DNA of 64,000 bases from Alteraurantiacibacter buctensis (GCF_009827655.1 NZ_WTYV01000002.1:372657-436656); one strand, 5' to 3'; numbered from the stretch's first letter, positions 8,475 to 17,153 are shown. Notes: generated from the sequence alone by a model not told the origin. Translations and numbers: made by a program.

Positions 8475-9587
8475 ATGAACGATCCGACGTCAGACCTGCT
8501 CCCCGAGGGGCTTGAGGACCGGCTGCCGCAAAGCGCGGCGGCCGCCGCCCGCATCGAACGCGCCGCTATGGCAGTGCTGCACGCCCACGGGTTCGACCGG
8601 GTGCGCCCGCCGCTGATCGAGTTCGAGAAGAGCATGGCCGCGCGGATGGACGGCCTGATGACGCGGGCGATGTTCCGCTTCGTCGATCCCAAGAGCCTGC
8701 GGACCCTGGCCCTGCGCAGTGACATGACTGCGCAGGTCAGCCGCATCGCCGCCACCGCGCTCAGCCAAGCGGCGCGCCCGCTGCGGCTGTGCTATTCGGG
8801 CCAGGTGGTGAAAATCGCGGGTGACCAGCTCGAGCCCCGGCGCGAGAACCTGCAGATCGGCGCGGAACTGATCGGCAATGACAGTGCGGCTGCTGCCGGC
8901 GAGATGGTGGAACTGGCCATCGCAGCGCTGGAAGCGGCGGGCGCGTGCAATATCTCGGTCGATTTTACCCTGCCGGACCTGGTCGATACGCTGGCGGCGG
9001 AGGAATTCCCGCTGGACGAAAGCCAGCGCGATGCCGTGCGGCGCGAGCTGGATGCCAAGGATGCCGGTGGGCTGAAGGAGGCAGGGGGCGAGGCGTACCT
9101 GCCGCTGCTCTATGCCACGGGCGAGTTCGAGATGGCGGCGGCCAAGCTGGCGGCGCTCGATACCAGCGGGGTGCTCGCCACCCGTATCGTCCGCCTGCGC
9201 GAAATCGCTGCCCGGGTGGGTGGCCGCGCCCGGCTGACGCTGGACCCCAGCGAGCGGCACGACATCACCTACCAGACCTGGTTTGCCTTCACCCTGTTTG
9301 CCGAAGGCGTGCGCGGCGCGCTGGGCCGCGGCGGCACCTACCGCATCGGCGGCTCTGGCGAAGTGGCGACGGGCTTCTCGCTCTATCCCGAGGAACTGGT
9401 GGAAGCGGTCAAGGCCGCTGAGGATCTGGGCCACAAGGTGTTTCTGCCGCTGGGCCATGACCGGCACCTGGCCGCCCTGGCCCGGGGCGAGGGCTGGCGC
9501 ACGGTGGAAGCGCTGGACGAGGCCGACGATGCGGCGGCGCTGGGCTGCACCCATGTGCTGCGCGATGGCGGGGTGCAGGCGCTTTAG
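8475..9587 (+). CDS. hisZ: ATP phosphoribosyltransferase regulatory subunit
   Basis: The protein has 370 residues and is a catalytically inactive paralogue of histidyl-tRNA synthetase. It partners the short HisG to make the first enzyme of histidine synthesis. HisRS-like motifs are visible: LRSDMTAQVSRIAAT and RRENLQIGAELIG, with a degenerate motif 3 (FTLFAEGVRGALGRGGTY). It lacks the anticodon-binding domain of true HisRS, consistent with its length. hisG is not in the window. It ends 8 nt from the stop of the convergent trhO gene. Confidence 0.92.
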   Translation: MNDPTSDLLPEGLEDRLPQSAAAAARIERAAMAVLHAHGFDRVRPPLIEFEKSMAARMDGLMTRAMFRFVDPKSLRTLALRSDMTAQVSRIAATALSQAARPLRLCYSGQVVKIAGDQLEPRRENLQIGAELIGNDSAAAAGEMVELAIAALEAAGACNISVDFTLPDLVDTLAAEEFPLDESQRDAVRRELDAKDAGGLKEAGGEAYLPLLYATGEFEMAAAKLAALDTSGVLATRIVRLREIAARVGGRARLTLDPSERHDITYQTWFAFTLFAEGVRGALGRGGTYRIGGSGEVATGFSLYPEELVEAVKAAEDLGHKVFLPLGHDRHLAALARGEGWRTVEALDEADDAAALGCTHVLRDGGVQAL

Positions 9588-9594
9588 CGCCGGA

Positions 9595-10371
9595 TCAGAA
9601 TTCGGCTGACGGAGGCGATTGGGCCTTGAACCCTTCCGGCACCGGCAGGGTTCTCAGCCCGTGCCCCAGGCTTACCCGCTCGTCGAACACGAAGCAGCCG
9701 CCGCGCCACAGGCTCTCTTCCTCTGGGATGTCTTCCAGGTACTTGAGGATGCCGCCAGCCAGGTGGAACACCTCCTCTACCCCTTCCGCCTTGAGGAAAG
9801 CGGTGCTCTTTTCGCACCGGATGCCGCCGGTGCAGTACATGGCTACCCTGGGGTTGGGACCAAGGGCATCGCGGTTGGCGCGGAACCAGGCGGGAAAATC
9901 GCGGAAGGTTGGCGTCTGCGGGTCCACCGCACCCTCAAACCGGCCCAGCACCACCTCGTAATCGTTGCGCGTGTCGATCAGCACCACGTCGGGCTGGCTG
10001 ATCAGGGCGTTCCATTCCGCCGGCGGGACATAGGTGCCGACCAGCGCGGTGGGGTCAACGTCCGGCACGCCCATGGTCACGATCTCGCGCTTCAGCTTCA
10101 CCAGCATCTTGCCGAAGGGCATGGCAGCGGCGGTGGACCACTTGACCGCGATGTCCGCGCAGCCGGGCAGGGCGCGGATATGGGCAATCACCGCGTCCAG
10201 CCCTTCCTTCGGCCCGGCGATGGTGCCGTTCAGCCCCTCGTGGGCCACCAGCAGCGTGCCCTTGATGCCCTGCGCCAGCGCCAGCGCCAGCAGCGGCCCG
10301 CGCACCGCCTCCCGATCAGGAAAGCGGGTGAACTGGTACAGCGCGGCAACGTGGATGGGGGCAGGGTCCAT
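9595..10371 (-). CDS. trhO: tRNA uridine(34) hydroxylase, rhodanese-related
   Basis: The protein has 258 residues. It has an N-terminal ferredoxin-like domain ([18 protein letters not shown]) and a C-terminal rhodanese domain with the catalytic Cys in [15 protein letters not shown]. TrhO proteins (old UPF0176) use oxygen to hydroxylate U34 in certain tRNAs, an early step to 5-methoxyuridine-type wobble bases. ATG 10371 gives the conserved start [14 protein letters not shown]. It lies 11 nt downstream of a small CxxC protein gene on the same strand and probably shares its transcript. Confidence 0.9.
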   Translation of the reverse strand: MDPAPIHVAALYQFTRFPDREAVRGPLLALALAQGIKGTLLVAHEGLNGTIAGPKEGLDAVIAHIRALPGCADIAVKWSTAAAMPFGKMLVKLKREIVTMGVPDVDPTALVGTYVPPAEWNALISQPDVVLIDTRNDYEVVLGRFEGAVDPQTPTFRDFPAWFRANRDALGPNPRVAMYCTGGIRCEKSTAFLKAEGVEEVFHLAGGILKYLEDIPEEESLWRGGCFVFDERVSLGHGLRTLPVPEGFKAQSPPSAEF

Positions 10372-10382
10372 AGGCGGAGCCT

Positions 10383-10571
10383 TTAGGGCAGGGGCAGGCG
10401 TTCCCACAAGGGCACGCGGCGGCCCTTGGTGCGGCTGGTCAGGTGCCACTGGAGGCAGCGATCACATTTATAGGGGCGCAGGATCAGACCGCTCGCCTGG
10501 GCCACTGCCATTGCTTCCGCTGCCGAAGCGTAGGCGGCCTTTCTGCGGCAGATGCTGAGGCGGGTGCGCAT
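10383..10571 (-). CDS. Small conserved CxxC protein of unknown function
   Basis: The protein has 62 residues and is basic. It carries a possible metal site in its C-terminal half, [18 protein letters not shown], with Cys-x2-Cys followed by Trp-His and a Ser-Arg-Thr-Lys tail. Another Cys sits at residue 8 (SICRRKAAY). The layout suggests a tiny zinc-ribbon-like nucleic-acid-binding protein. I know of similar unnamed proteins in sphingomonads. It precedes trhO by 11 nt on the same strand, so a role connected with RNA is possible but only inferred. Confidence 0.7.
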   Translation of the reverse strand: MRTRLSICRRKAAYASAAEAMAVAQASGLILRPYKCDRCLQWHLTSRTKGRRVPLWERLPLP

Positions 10572-10592
10572 GTTACCCGTCCTAGCACAGGT

Positions 10593-11642
10593 TCAGCGGC
10601 GCAGCACGCGCGCCAGGAAGGCATCCACCACGGGCGTTGCAGGATAGTCCGCCTCGCCCAGGTTGCGGTTGATCTGCATGTGGCCGCGCAGGCCCCGGCC
10701 ATCGAATCCTTGCACCATGGCGGGGGTGCCCGCACGCTCCAGCGCTGCGGCCAGTTCACGGCTCTGGCGTGCGCCGTCCGCGCGCTGAACGTGGAGAATC
10801 AGGAATTCCGGTGCATTCGGTCCGCCTGCGTGGAAGGTGGGGGAAAGCGCCCGCTGGCGCGCGGGATCGGTGCCGAAGGCTTGGGCATAGGTATCGCCCA
10901 TCAGGCGGGCGTTCTCGTCCATCTGGTCGGGCACGTTGTATGCTGCACCGTCCAGCGGCACGATCCCGCGCACGGCATCCATCGGCAGCCCGGCGGCGCG
11001 AAAGTATTGCGGGTCCGTCCCCACCAGGGCCACCAGGTGTGCGCCCGCGCTGTGGCCCACCAGCGCGATGCGATCCGCATCGAAGCCCAGCCGCGCGGCG
11101 TTGGCGCGCAGCCACGCCACGGCCCCAGCCACGTCCGCAGCCTGTTGCTCAACCGTGGCATCCGGGACCAGCCGGTAATTGATCGAGGCAACCGCATAGC
11201 CCGCCGCCTGCCAATGCTCCAGCTTGGCCGATCCGCGCATCATCTGCTTGTCGCCGCGCTTCCAGCCGCCGCCGTGAACGAAGACCACCAGCGGCGCACC
11301 GGCGCTGGCACCCGGCCAGTAGTCGAGCGCCTGCAGCGGATCGTTGCCATAGGCCATGGTCTGCATCGCCGGGTCCGGCGCGCTGCGTCCCGCGCGCCGC
11401 GCGCCATCGTTTCCTGCCCGCTGCTGGACCAGCGAGGCGATCTGCTGGCGGCACGGCTCGCTGAGGTTCTGCCGCTGCTCCACCAGGCAGGCGCGCACGG
11501 CGGCTCGATCGGTGCCGCACAGCGCGCGCACTTCCTGCCGGCAGGCGCGCGGCAGACGGTCCTGCGCCTGGGCGAAGGTGGCAAATCCGGTCGCGGTTAC
11601 GGCAAGGGCGATAAGCGGGATCAGGATGTGGCGACGGGGCAT
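10593..11642 (-). CDS. Secreted alpha/beta-hydrolase (esterase) with Cys-rich N-terminus
   Basis: The protein has 349 residues from ATG 11642. Residues 1-27 form a signal peptide ending near FAQAQ. Residues 30-85 are Cys-rich (RACRQEVRALCG, RACLVEQRQNLSEPCRQQI), resembling the GLG1/Cys-rich repeat also found in other bacterial secreted proteins. The hydrolase domain has the oxyanion motif HGGGW, the nucleophile elbow GHSAGAH and a late His (RGLRGHMQIN), as in the hormone-sensitive-lipase/BD-FAE group. It probably hydrolyses small esters in the periplasm; the substrate is unknown. An upstream ATG at 11678 would only add 12 residues before the signal. Confidence 0.85.
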   Translation of the reverse strand: MPRRHILIPLIALAVTATGFATFAQAQDRLPRACRQEVRALCGTDRAAVRACLVEQRQNLSEPCRQQIASLVQQRAGNDGARRAGRSAPDPAMQTMAYGNDPLQALDYWPGASAGAPLVVFVHGGGWKRGDKQMMRGSAKLEHWQAAGYAVASINYRLVPDATVEQQAADVAGAVAWLRANAARLGFDADRIALVGHSAGAHLVALVGTDPQYFRAAGLPMDAVRGIVPLDGAAYNVPDQMDENARLMGDTYAQAFGTDPARQRALSPTFHAGGPNAPEFLILHVQRADGARQSRELAAALERAGTPAMVQGFDGRGLRGHMQINRNLGEADYPATPVVDAFLARVLRR

Positions 11643-11720
11643 GGCACAAGGTCTCGGGCAAAGGACTGTTACCGGCATGACGCGGCACGCCGGAAAAGCC
11701 TTTGCGCGGGAATCAGAAAA

Positions 11721-11918
11721 TCACGAGATGTGCCAGACGTCCACGCCGCTGCGGGTGATGCAGCACAGCTTCTGGGTGCCCTCCCACACTGTCGCGCGGT
11801 CGTGCTGGGGGTGCTGCTCCAGGATGGTCAGCGCGGTGCGCGGATCGTGGGCCGTGAAGCGGATCGCGTTGTTGTCCTGCGGGGTGGTGGAACTGAAGGT
11901 GAGAGTGAAAGTGCGCAT
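11721..11918 (-). CDS. Small hypothetical protein (65 aa)
   Basis: The frame reads MRTFTLTFSSTTPQDNNAIRF and ends VDVWHIS. It has no signal peptide or membrane segment; one CC pair lies near residue 50. The alternating beta-like pattern and pair of Trp residues suggest a small globular protein. The start at 11918 follows AAGGCCCTGCTT, a weak ribosome-binding site. I do not recognise the family. It lies alone between the esterase gene and a long noncoding stretch. Confidence 0.5.
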   Translation of the reverse strand: MRTFTLTFSSTTPQDNNAIRFTAHDPRTALTILEQHPQHDRATVWEGTQKLCCITRSGVDVWHIS

Positions 11919-12534
11919 AAGCAGGGCCTTTGCAGGCGCCGGAGTCTTACCCTCCCCAAAGGGCGTGAGTGGCAACCGATTGTCAGCAAATCGCGAGAAG
12001 CGGACGGGTCGTGGGCAAAAACCGGGACCACGAAAAGCCGATATGTGGGAACATCCACAACCGGTCACCGTTGTAACAGGTTCTGCCGGAAACTTCAGGC
12101 ATTTTTTAAGAATTCTGGAACCTTTTCAAAAGGTCGCTTGATTCCAATGGGGAAATCTTGCCTTTCAGGTCAATATTCCCGCAGCGTGAATTTGCCGGGC
12201 GGGCGCAAAGCCGCGCTGTCCTACAGCGTAGCGAATCACCTTTAACCTGCCGGATGATGCAGGATTCGCCGGTACGGAAAACGCCGATACGGGGGCGGCA
12301 GGGATGGTGCCGGGAGCGTCTTGCCGGGCGTGGCGGCTTTGCCGTTCGGACCTTGTTCCAGGTGTTCCAGGTTAGTTGGATTTGCCCCGTGCCACCGACC
12401 TCGCCGGTTGACTCTGGGGGCCACGGCGTTAGGTGCGCCACCGCAAGGGCAAGCCTCCCTTGCATGACCAGTCCGCTTGCCGAGTCCTGTCGAAGGGCAA
12501 GCCGGATCCATCGGGCAGGTGAGGACACGCATCC
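11919..12534. other. Gene-poor interval upstream of purA
   Basis: No convincing gene lies here. The first 250 nt are AT-richer than the surroundings and contain a near-palindrome ACCTTTTCAAAAGGT (12120-12134). Short frames on both strands between 12158 and 12547 have unlikely composition (many Arg, Pro and Cys) and no good ribosome site. The purA promoter must lie here; the best -35-like element is TTGACT near 12408, but I see no strong -10. No tRNA or clear terminator is present. Confidence 0.5.
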
Positions 12535-13824
12535 ATGGCCAATGTGACCGTGATCGGCGCCCAGTGGGGCGATGAGGGCAAGGGCAAGATCGTCGACTGG
12601 CTGGCCTCGCGGGCCGACGTGGTGGTGCGCTTCCAGGGCGGCCACAACGCCGGCCACACGCTGGTGGTGGGCGAGACGACCTACAAGCTTTCGCTGCTGC
12701 CCAGCGGCATCGTCACCGGTACCCTGTCCCTGATCGGCAATGGCGTGGTGCTGGACCCGTGGGCGCTGAAGGCCGAGATCGAGCGGCTGGAAGGGCAAGG
12801 GGTGGCGATCACTCCCGAGAACTTCGGCATTGCCGACAACTGCCCGCTGATCCTGCCGGTCCACCGCGAGCTGGACGGCCTGCGCGAGGCGGCGGCCGGC
12901 TCCGGCAAGATCGGCACGACTGGCCGCGGCATCGGCCCGGCTTACGAGGACAAGGTGGGCCGCCGCGCTATCCGCGTGTGCGACCTGGCCCATCTGGATG
13001 ACCTGACCCCGCAGCTTGACCGGCTGTGCGCGCACCACGATGCGCTGCGCGCCGGGTTCGGCGAGCCGCCGGTGGACCGCGCCGCCCTGCTGGAGGAACT
13101 GCGCGCCATCGCCGGCTTCGTGCTGCAATACGCCCAGCCCGTGTGGCGCCGCCTCAACGCCGCCAAGAAGGCTGGCAACCGCATCCTGTTCGAAGGCGCG
13201 CAGGGCGTGTTGCTGGACGTGGACCACGGCACCTATCCGTTCGTCACCAGCTCCAACACGGTTAGCGGCACGGTGGCCAGCGGCAGCGGCATGGGGCCGG
13301 GCGCGGCGGGCTTCGTGCTGGGGATCGTCAAGGCCTACACCACCCGCGTGGGCAGCGGCCCGTTCCCGACCGAACTGGAGGACGAGACCGGCGAGACGCT
13401 GGGCCGGCGGGGCCACGAGTTCGGCACAGTCACCGCGCGCAAGCGCCGTTGCGGCTGGTTCGATGCCGTGCTGGTGCGCCAGACCTGCGCCCTCTCCGGC
13501 GTCACCGGCATTGCGCTTACCAAGATCGACGTGCTCGACGGGTTCGAGACGATCCGCATCTGCACCGGCTACCGCCTGCGCGGGGAAGTGATCGACTACC
13601 TGCCCGCCAATGCGCAGGACCAGGCCGCGTGCGAGCCGGTCTACGAGGAGATGGCCGGCTGGGAAGGCACCACCGTGGGCGCACGCTCATGGGCGGACCT
13701 GCCCGCCCAGGCGATCAAGTACATCCGCCGCATCGAGGAACTGATCGAATGCCCGGTGGCCAGCGTCTCCACCAGCCCGGAGCGGGATGACACCATCCTC
13801 GTGCGCGATCCCTTCGCGGACTAG
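12535..13824 (+). CDS. purA: Adenylosuccinate synthetase
   Basis: The protein has 429 residues and joins IMP and aspartate with GTP hydrolysis to form adenylosuccinate. The GTP loop is at the N-terminus ([18 protein letters not shown]), followed by [11 protein letters not shown]. The segments [14 protein letters not shown] and [24 protein letters not shown] are hallmark IMP and catalytic regions. The length is normal for the family. Its stop overlaps the stop of the convergent broken gene by 2 nt. Confidence 0.97.
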   Translation: MANVTVIGAQWGDEGKGKIVDWLASRADVVVRFQGGHNAGHTLVVGETTYKLSLLPSGIVTGTLSLIGNGVVLDPWALKAEIERLEGQGVAITPENFGIADNCPLILPVHRELDGLREAAAGSGKIGTTGRGIGPAYEDKVGRRAIRVCDLAHLDDLTPQLDRLCAHHDALRAGFGEPPVDRAALLEELRAIAGFVLQYAQPVWRRLNAAKKAGNRILFEGAQGVLLDVDHGTYPFVTSSNTVSGTVASGSGMGPGAAGFVLGIVKAYTTRVGSGPFPTELEDETGETLGRRGHEFGTVTARKRRCGWFDAVLVRQTCALSGVTGIALTKIDVLDGFETIRICTGYRLRGEVIDYLPANAQDQAACEPVYEEMAGWEGTTVGARSWADLPAQAIKYIRRIEELIECPVASVSTSPERDDTILVRDPFAD

Positions 13825-14351
13825 TGCCCGTTGAAGCCGACAATCCTGTTCCAGAGTTCGGGGACCTTGGCGGCATAGGGGGCGATCCGCAGTTCGGCCC
13901 CGTCGAAGAAACCGATGCGGACCGGGCCGAATCAGGGGCGGTGCATGCCGGCCACCTTGGCCAGGTCGCGGGCAAGGCGGGGGCCGCCTCCCACGGGCTG
14001 CCATCTCAGCCGCGTGCCGCACCAGCGGGCATCGGTGCGCACGATCTGGCGCATGTGCCACAGGCACACCCCGGCGCTCACCCAGAAGGCCGCTACCAGC
14101 AGCCATGGCATCCGCATCTGGAACACGGCATCGGCCCGTGACGAGCCGATGAACAGGCCGACATAGGCCATCAGGGAGACGATCGCTCCCGCTCCCACCA
14201 GGCCGATCCAGTGCATCTGGCCGGGGCGGATCACCGCCCAGCCGGCGGGGTGCTCCTGCTCGCCAAGCCAGCGCCTTGCGAAGGCACGCGTGGCCCACCC
14301 GCCCAGCGCGGCGGCGGCGAAGGGGCCCGGGAACTCCAGGTCGATTGCCAT
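13821..14351 (-). pseudogene. Membrane protein gene interrupted by an in-frame TGA
   Basis: The first 139 codons (14351 to the TGA at 13932-13934) encode a protein with two membrane segments (near residues 50-70 and 80-97) that ends abruptly after KVAGMHRP. The same frame continues past the TGA for 36 codons as FGPVRIGFFDGAELRIAPY... to TAG at 13821. This continuation looks like genuine protein, similar to a small PH-like or beta domain. Replacing the TGA by TGG would restore Trp-Phe-Gly and a 176-residue protein. It is therefore a recent nonsense mutation, a truncated functional form, or a base-calling error. The family is unnamed. Confidence 0.6.
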
Positions 14352-14401
14352 GGCTCGCCATCATGCCGGCTGCCGGTGAACAGAGCGCCACCACTCCATT
14401 C

Positions 14402-14430
14402 TTGACACGATCTCTATATGTTCTCATTCT
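14402..14430 (+). promoter_or_regulatory. Candidate promoter of the MarR-type regulator
   Basis: A perfect -35 TTGACA (14402-14407) is followed after 17 nt by CATTCT (14425-14430). A start of transcription near 14437 would exclude the ATG at 14418 and support translation from 14457. Confidence 0.4.
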
Positions 14431-14456
14431 GTTCAAGCGAATCAGCGGGGATGATT

Positions 14457-15431
14457 ATGGGCCAAGCACAGTTCCTGTACGACACGGCACCGGATGCCGC
14501 CTTTGGCCTTGCTGCCTCGATCTTCGCAGATCGGGACGATGTTCGTATCCAGATGCGTGACGATGCGTTCGATTCCGGACTGGTCCTGCGCGAATGCGCG
14601 TCATTGCACGCCGTGCTGGCTGACGATCCCCGCCCGTTGGGAGACGTGGTGCTGCTCGACTGTCCGGCGCCGGACGGATCGGGGCTGGCGGCGCTTGCGC
14701 GGCTGGACGAGCGGGCGGCCCGCTCCGGTGCGGCGCTGGTGGTTTCTACCACGGTCGGCGGGCTGGAGGACGTGTTCGGCTGCCTGTCGCAGTCGGGTGC
14801 GCAAATCCTGGTCAACGCGCGGCGGGCAGATCGGGTCATCGCCCTGGGACAGGCCCTGGCCGGTGGTCGGGGGCACAGGGTGCGCGAGCTGTCGGACGAG
14901 GACCGGTTGACCCTGCTGCGGTTGACCGAGCAGGTCCATGCCATTTCCGAAAAGCTGGAGCGGCTGTCAGAAGAGGTTGATGAGGCTGCCGTTCGCAGCC
15001 CTGCCACTGCGTTCCGCTTTGGTGATGGCGCAGCGACTGCGGCATCTCCGGGTGATCGGCTGGTGCGGGCAGCGCGGCCGGCCTTACCTGATGCACGGCT
15101 GGTGCGGCGGATCATCCACCAGCGCCAGTTGCGCGCCCGGTTCTTCGATGGCGAGCTGTTTGCCGATCCCGCCTGGGACATGTTGCTCGACCTGACCGCC
15201 GCCCGCGTGGAGCACGCCCGGGTTTCGGTCACCTCGCTGTGCATCGCCTCGTCCGTGCCGCCCACCACGGCGCTGCGCTGGATCAGCCAGTTGACCGAGG
15301 CCGGGCTGTTCGAGCGAGTCGAGGACGAGACTGATCGGCGGCGTGCCTTCATCCAGCTGACCGACAAGGCCTGTGACGGCATGGCTCGCTACTTTGCCGA
15401 ACTGGGCAAGAGTGCCGCCGCGCTGGTCTGA
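14457..15431 (+). CDS. MarR-type winged-helix regulator with N-terminal pseudo-receiver
   Basis: The protein has 324 residues. Residues 1-130 resemble a receiver domain (VVLLDCPAPDGSGLAALARL) without partner kinase nearby. A short coiled helix follows (TEQVHAISEKLERLSEEVDEA). The last 110 residues form a MarR-like winged helix: VTSLCIASSVPPTTALRWISQL is the recognition region and VEDETDRRRAFIQLTDKA the wing. GCGGGG at 14445-14450 gives 6-nt spacing to ATG 14457. Such proteins recur in sphingomonads. It lies next to the RiPP cluster but on the other side of the sulfotransferase, so a regulatory link is only possible. Confidence 0.8.
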   Translation: MGQAQFLYDTAPDAAFGLAASIFADRDDVRIQMRDDAFDSGLVLRECASLHAVLADDPRPLGDVVLLDCPAPDGSGLAALARLDERAARSGAALVVSTTVGGLEDVFGCLSQSGAQILVNARRADRVIALGQALAGGRGHRVRELSDEDRLTLLRLTEQVHAISEKLERLSEEVDEAAVRSPATAFRFGDGAATAASPGDRLVRAARPALPDARLVRRIIHQRQLRARFFDGELFADPAWDMLLDLTAARVEHARVSVTSLCIASSVPPTTALRWISQLTEAGLFERVEDETDRRRAFIQLTDKACDGMARYFAELGKSAAALV

Positions 15432-15564
15432 GAAGCGCGCGGTTCTTCCTGGTGGGTGGTTGAGACCTGCGCTGGCGCGATTGGCGATTCGCGTTGCCTG
15501 TTCGGTCGGTTGCGCAGTTACCTTGCGATCGGGGCCCTATGCGCCCGGCCGGCGGCAGGCCGGA

Positions 15565-16386
15565 TCAGGCGGGCTTGGCCTGCTCCATCAGGTAGCGCAG
15601 GACGAACTGTTCCGAATGCCCGTCTGCCTGCCGCTGCATCCTGGGCGGCGGCGGTTCTCCGCTGCTGCCGAGTTCGCGCAGTAAAGGCACCAGCGTGCCG
15701 CTGAAGTCGCGCACCAGGTCCTCATAAGCCAGCGCCCTGGATGATCCCGCATGTGCCAGCAGATTGCGCCAATGTGCGTTGCTCCAGTCGGCATAGGCGA
15801 TCTGGCGGCTGATCGCTTCGGCATCGTAGACGGGATCGGCGCGCCGCTGCATTTCAGCACCGGGAATTGAACGCCATTGTCCCGTCTGCTCCGCCACCAC
15901 CCCGGACACGGCCTGCCGCACCCGGTCGCGGCGGTAGAGATGGATAAAGGCGGGATTGGGCAGCAATTGCCCGATCAGCGCCAGCAGATCGCGGTAGGAT
16001 TCGGGCGACAGGGTTTGTGGGTCGGCCTGCCCGAGGTGACCAAATCGGCCAGGAGCAAGTTCGCAGGCAACGTCCACCACGTCGCGCCACATCAGTTTTA
16101 CCGAGAGAACCCCGGAAGGGTCGGTCCGGTTGCGCCACAGGGCTTCCACCAGACCCTCAAGCCCGGTGACATCCCAGATCTCCTCGAAGCGCGGCCGAAA
16201 GCCGGCATGGAGATATTCGAGCGGGCAGCCCAAGCCCCCAGCGAAGTACATGGCCTCGCCCAGCAGGGTGGAGCCGGATCGCGGTAGGGTGCAGATAACA
16301 AGACTGCGGCGCGGAGGACCCCTCCACGCCGCATAATCCCGTTCACGAGACGTCAGATCGTAATGTTTGCGCGCTTCAGCTGCCAA
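15565..16386 (-). CDS. Stf0-type sulfotransferase of the RiPP cluster
   Basis: The protein has 273 residues from a TTG start at 16386, preceded by GGAG at 7 nt; an in-frame stop upstream leaves no better start. The PAPS loop is residues 33-42 (CTLPRSGSTL), followed by PLEYLHAGF and a 3'-phosphate-binding segment YRRDRVRQAVSGVVAEQTGQW; YEDLV lies later. These match the Stf0 (trehalose 2-sulfotransferase) group. It lies 63 nt downstream of the precursor peptide on the same strand, so it probably sulfates the mature peptide. The core has Thr hydroxyls but no Tyr or Ser. Such sulfotransferases also act on sugars and lipids, so another acceptor is possible. Confidence 0.82.
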   Translation of the reverse strand: MAAEARKHYDLTSRERDYAAWRGPPRRSLVICTLPRSGSTLLGEAMYFAGGLGCPLEYLHAGFRPRFEEIWDVTGLEGLVEALWRNRTDPSGVLSVKLMWRDVVDVACELAPGRFGHLGQADPQTLSPESYRDLLALIGQLLPNPAFIHLYRRDRVRQAVSGVVAEQTGQWRSIPGAEMQRRADPVYDAEAISRQIAYADWSNAHWRNLLAHAGSSRALAYEDLVRDFSGTLVPLLRELGSSGEPPPPRMQRQADGHSEQFVLRYLMEQAKPA

Positions 16387-16449
16387 AGCCGGACTCCGAC
16401 AGCAATGATCACAAACTCAAACCAACGTATTCGCAACCTGATCCAAAAA

Positions 16450-16587
16450 TCAGGCGGTAAGGTTCACAGTGCCGTCGCCCACCTTGCCGGTGTTGTCGCC
16501 TTCAGCGGCTTCCACCGGCTTCAGCGAAACGATCTCGGGCTTCACCCACAGAGCCGAATCAGACTGTTGGTTGTTCTTGATCATCAT
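16450..16587 (-). CDS. Candidate lasso-type RiPP precursor peptide (45 aa)
   Basis: The small frame starts with ATG ATG (16587 and 16584) after GGGGAA; spacing favours the second ATG. The leader carries Trp14-x2-Pro17-x-Ile19-x2-Leu22 (LWVKPEIVSLKPVEAAE), the pattern bound by PqqD-like RRE proteins in lasso systems. The C-terminal part is GDNTGKVGDGTVNLTA. If Gly30 is core residue 1, Asp38 is residue 9 and a 9-residue macrolactam ring is possible; starting at Asp31 or Asn32 would give rings of 8 or 7. Unlike typical lasso precursors, position -2 is Ala28 instead of Thr, and the 7-residue tail has no aromatic plug. It is divergent from the cyclase operon and upstream of the sulfotransferase. 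Confidence 0.7.
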   Translation of the reverse strand: MMIKNNQQSDSALWVKPEIVSLKPVEAAEGDNTGKVGDGTVNLTA

Positions 16588-16655
16588 GGTTCCCCAATTA
16601 AACCTCATTATCGAACCGCACTCATGTCCGGCCGGAGTAGTTTGTCTCGGCTATC

Positions 16656-16684
16656 GCACTAGCATTGCTCCGATTTAGGGTCAA
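16656..16684 (-). promoter_or_regulatory. Weak candidate promoter of the RiPP precursor
   Basis: On the minus strand TTGACC (16684-16679) and TAGTGC (16661-16656) are separated by 17 nt. Transcription would begin near 16649, about 62 nt before the precursor. The -10 is poor. The 242-nt divergent gap 16588-16829 must also hold the promoter of the plus-strand operon. Confidence 0.3.
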
Positions 16685-16829
16685 TGCGCAGTGTGCCTAA
16701 GGGTTCCTGCCGAGGTAAGAAGGCAACTCTGTCACTAGATATTGGCAGGCTGGAAAATTGATCGCCTTGTCGTTGCGCGCGGCTGATTCGCCTTTATGCG
16801 GGCGGACTTGGCCGGAACGGGAGCAAACG

Positions 16830-17093
16830 GTGGAAACGATTCGCGTAGCACCCTGGATAAGCTGGGTACCGGACGCGGCCAGCCTTGTGCTGTTCGACGA
16901 GCGCGACTCAAGCTACCATGTGCTCAACGAGTCCGCTTCCCACATCTGGCGTTTGCTTGCCGCCGGGGAAGAGCAGGAGATGATCGTGGCTGCGCTTGGT
17001 GCCGATCACGGTTTGCCTGCCGATCAGGCTGCCGAAGCGATCGGGGACTTCGCAACCGCTGCGCTTGCCAAGGGGCTGCTCGTTGCCGAATAG
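16830..17093 (+). CDS. PqqD-like RRE protein, first copy (lasso B1-type)
   Basis: The protein has 87 residues from GTG 16830, which has GGGAG 6 nt upstream; a TTG at 16758 in frame lacks such a site and gives an unlikely Cys/Arg-rich extension. The sequence SLVLFDERDSSYHVLNESASHIWRLL is the PqqD winged-helix signature. In RiPP pathways such RRE proteins bind the leader peptide and bring it to the enzymes. It is the first gene of the plus-strand operon, 60 nt before the cyclase. A second, different PqqD-like gene follows the cyclase, so the two may serve different enzymes. Confidence 0.85.
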   Translation: METIRVAPWISWVPDAASLVLFDERDSSYHVLNESASHIWRLLAAGEEQEMIVAALGADHGLPADQAAEAIGDFATAALAKGLLVAE

Positions 17094-17153
17094 GTTACCG
17101 CTTCGCCCGGCAGGCCGGTGCGCCACAGCCAGACAAGGCCGGGTTTTGCCAGG

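Noticed and set aside
12158-12547. Plus-strand frame before purA
   Set aside because: Its residue mix is unlikely, there is no ribosome site, and it runs into the purA start in another frame.
13932-13934. TGA read as selenocysteine
   Set aside because: The position fits a Trp codon (Trp-Phe-Gly), I see no SECIS-like hairpin right after it, and no sel genes are in the window (selO is only a name).
16450-16587. Core starting at Lys35 with Thr33 as the conserved -2 Thr
   Set aside because: No Asp or Glu would lie at core positions 7-9, so a lasso ring could not close.
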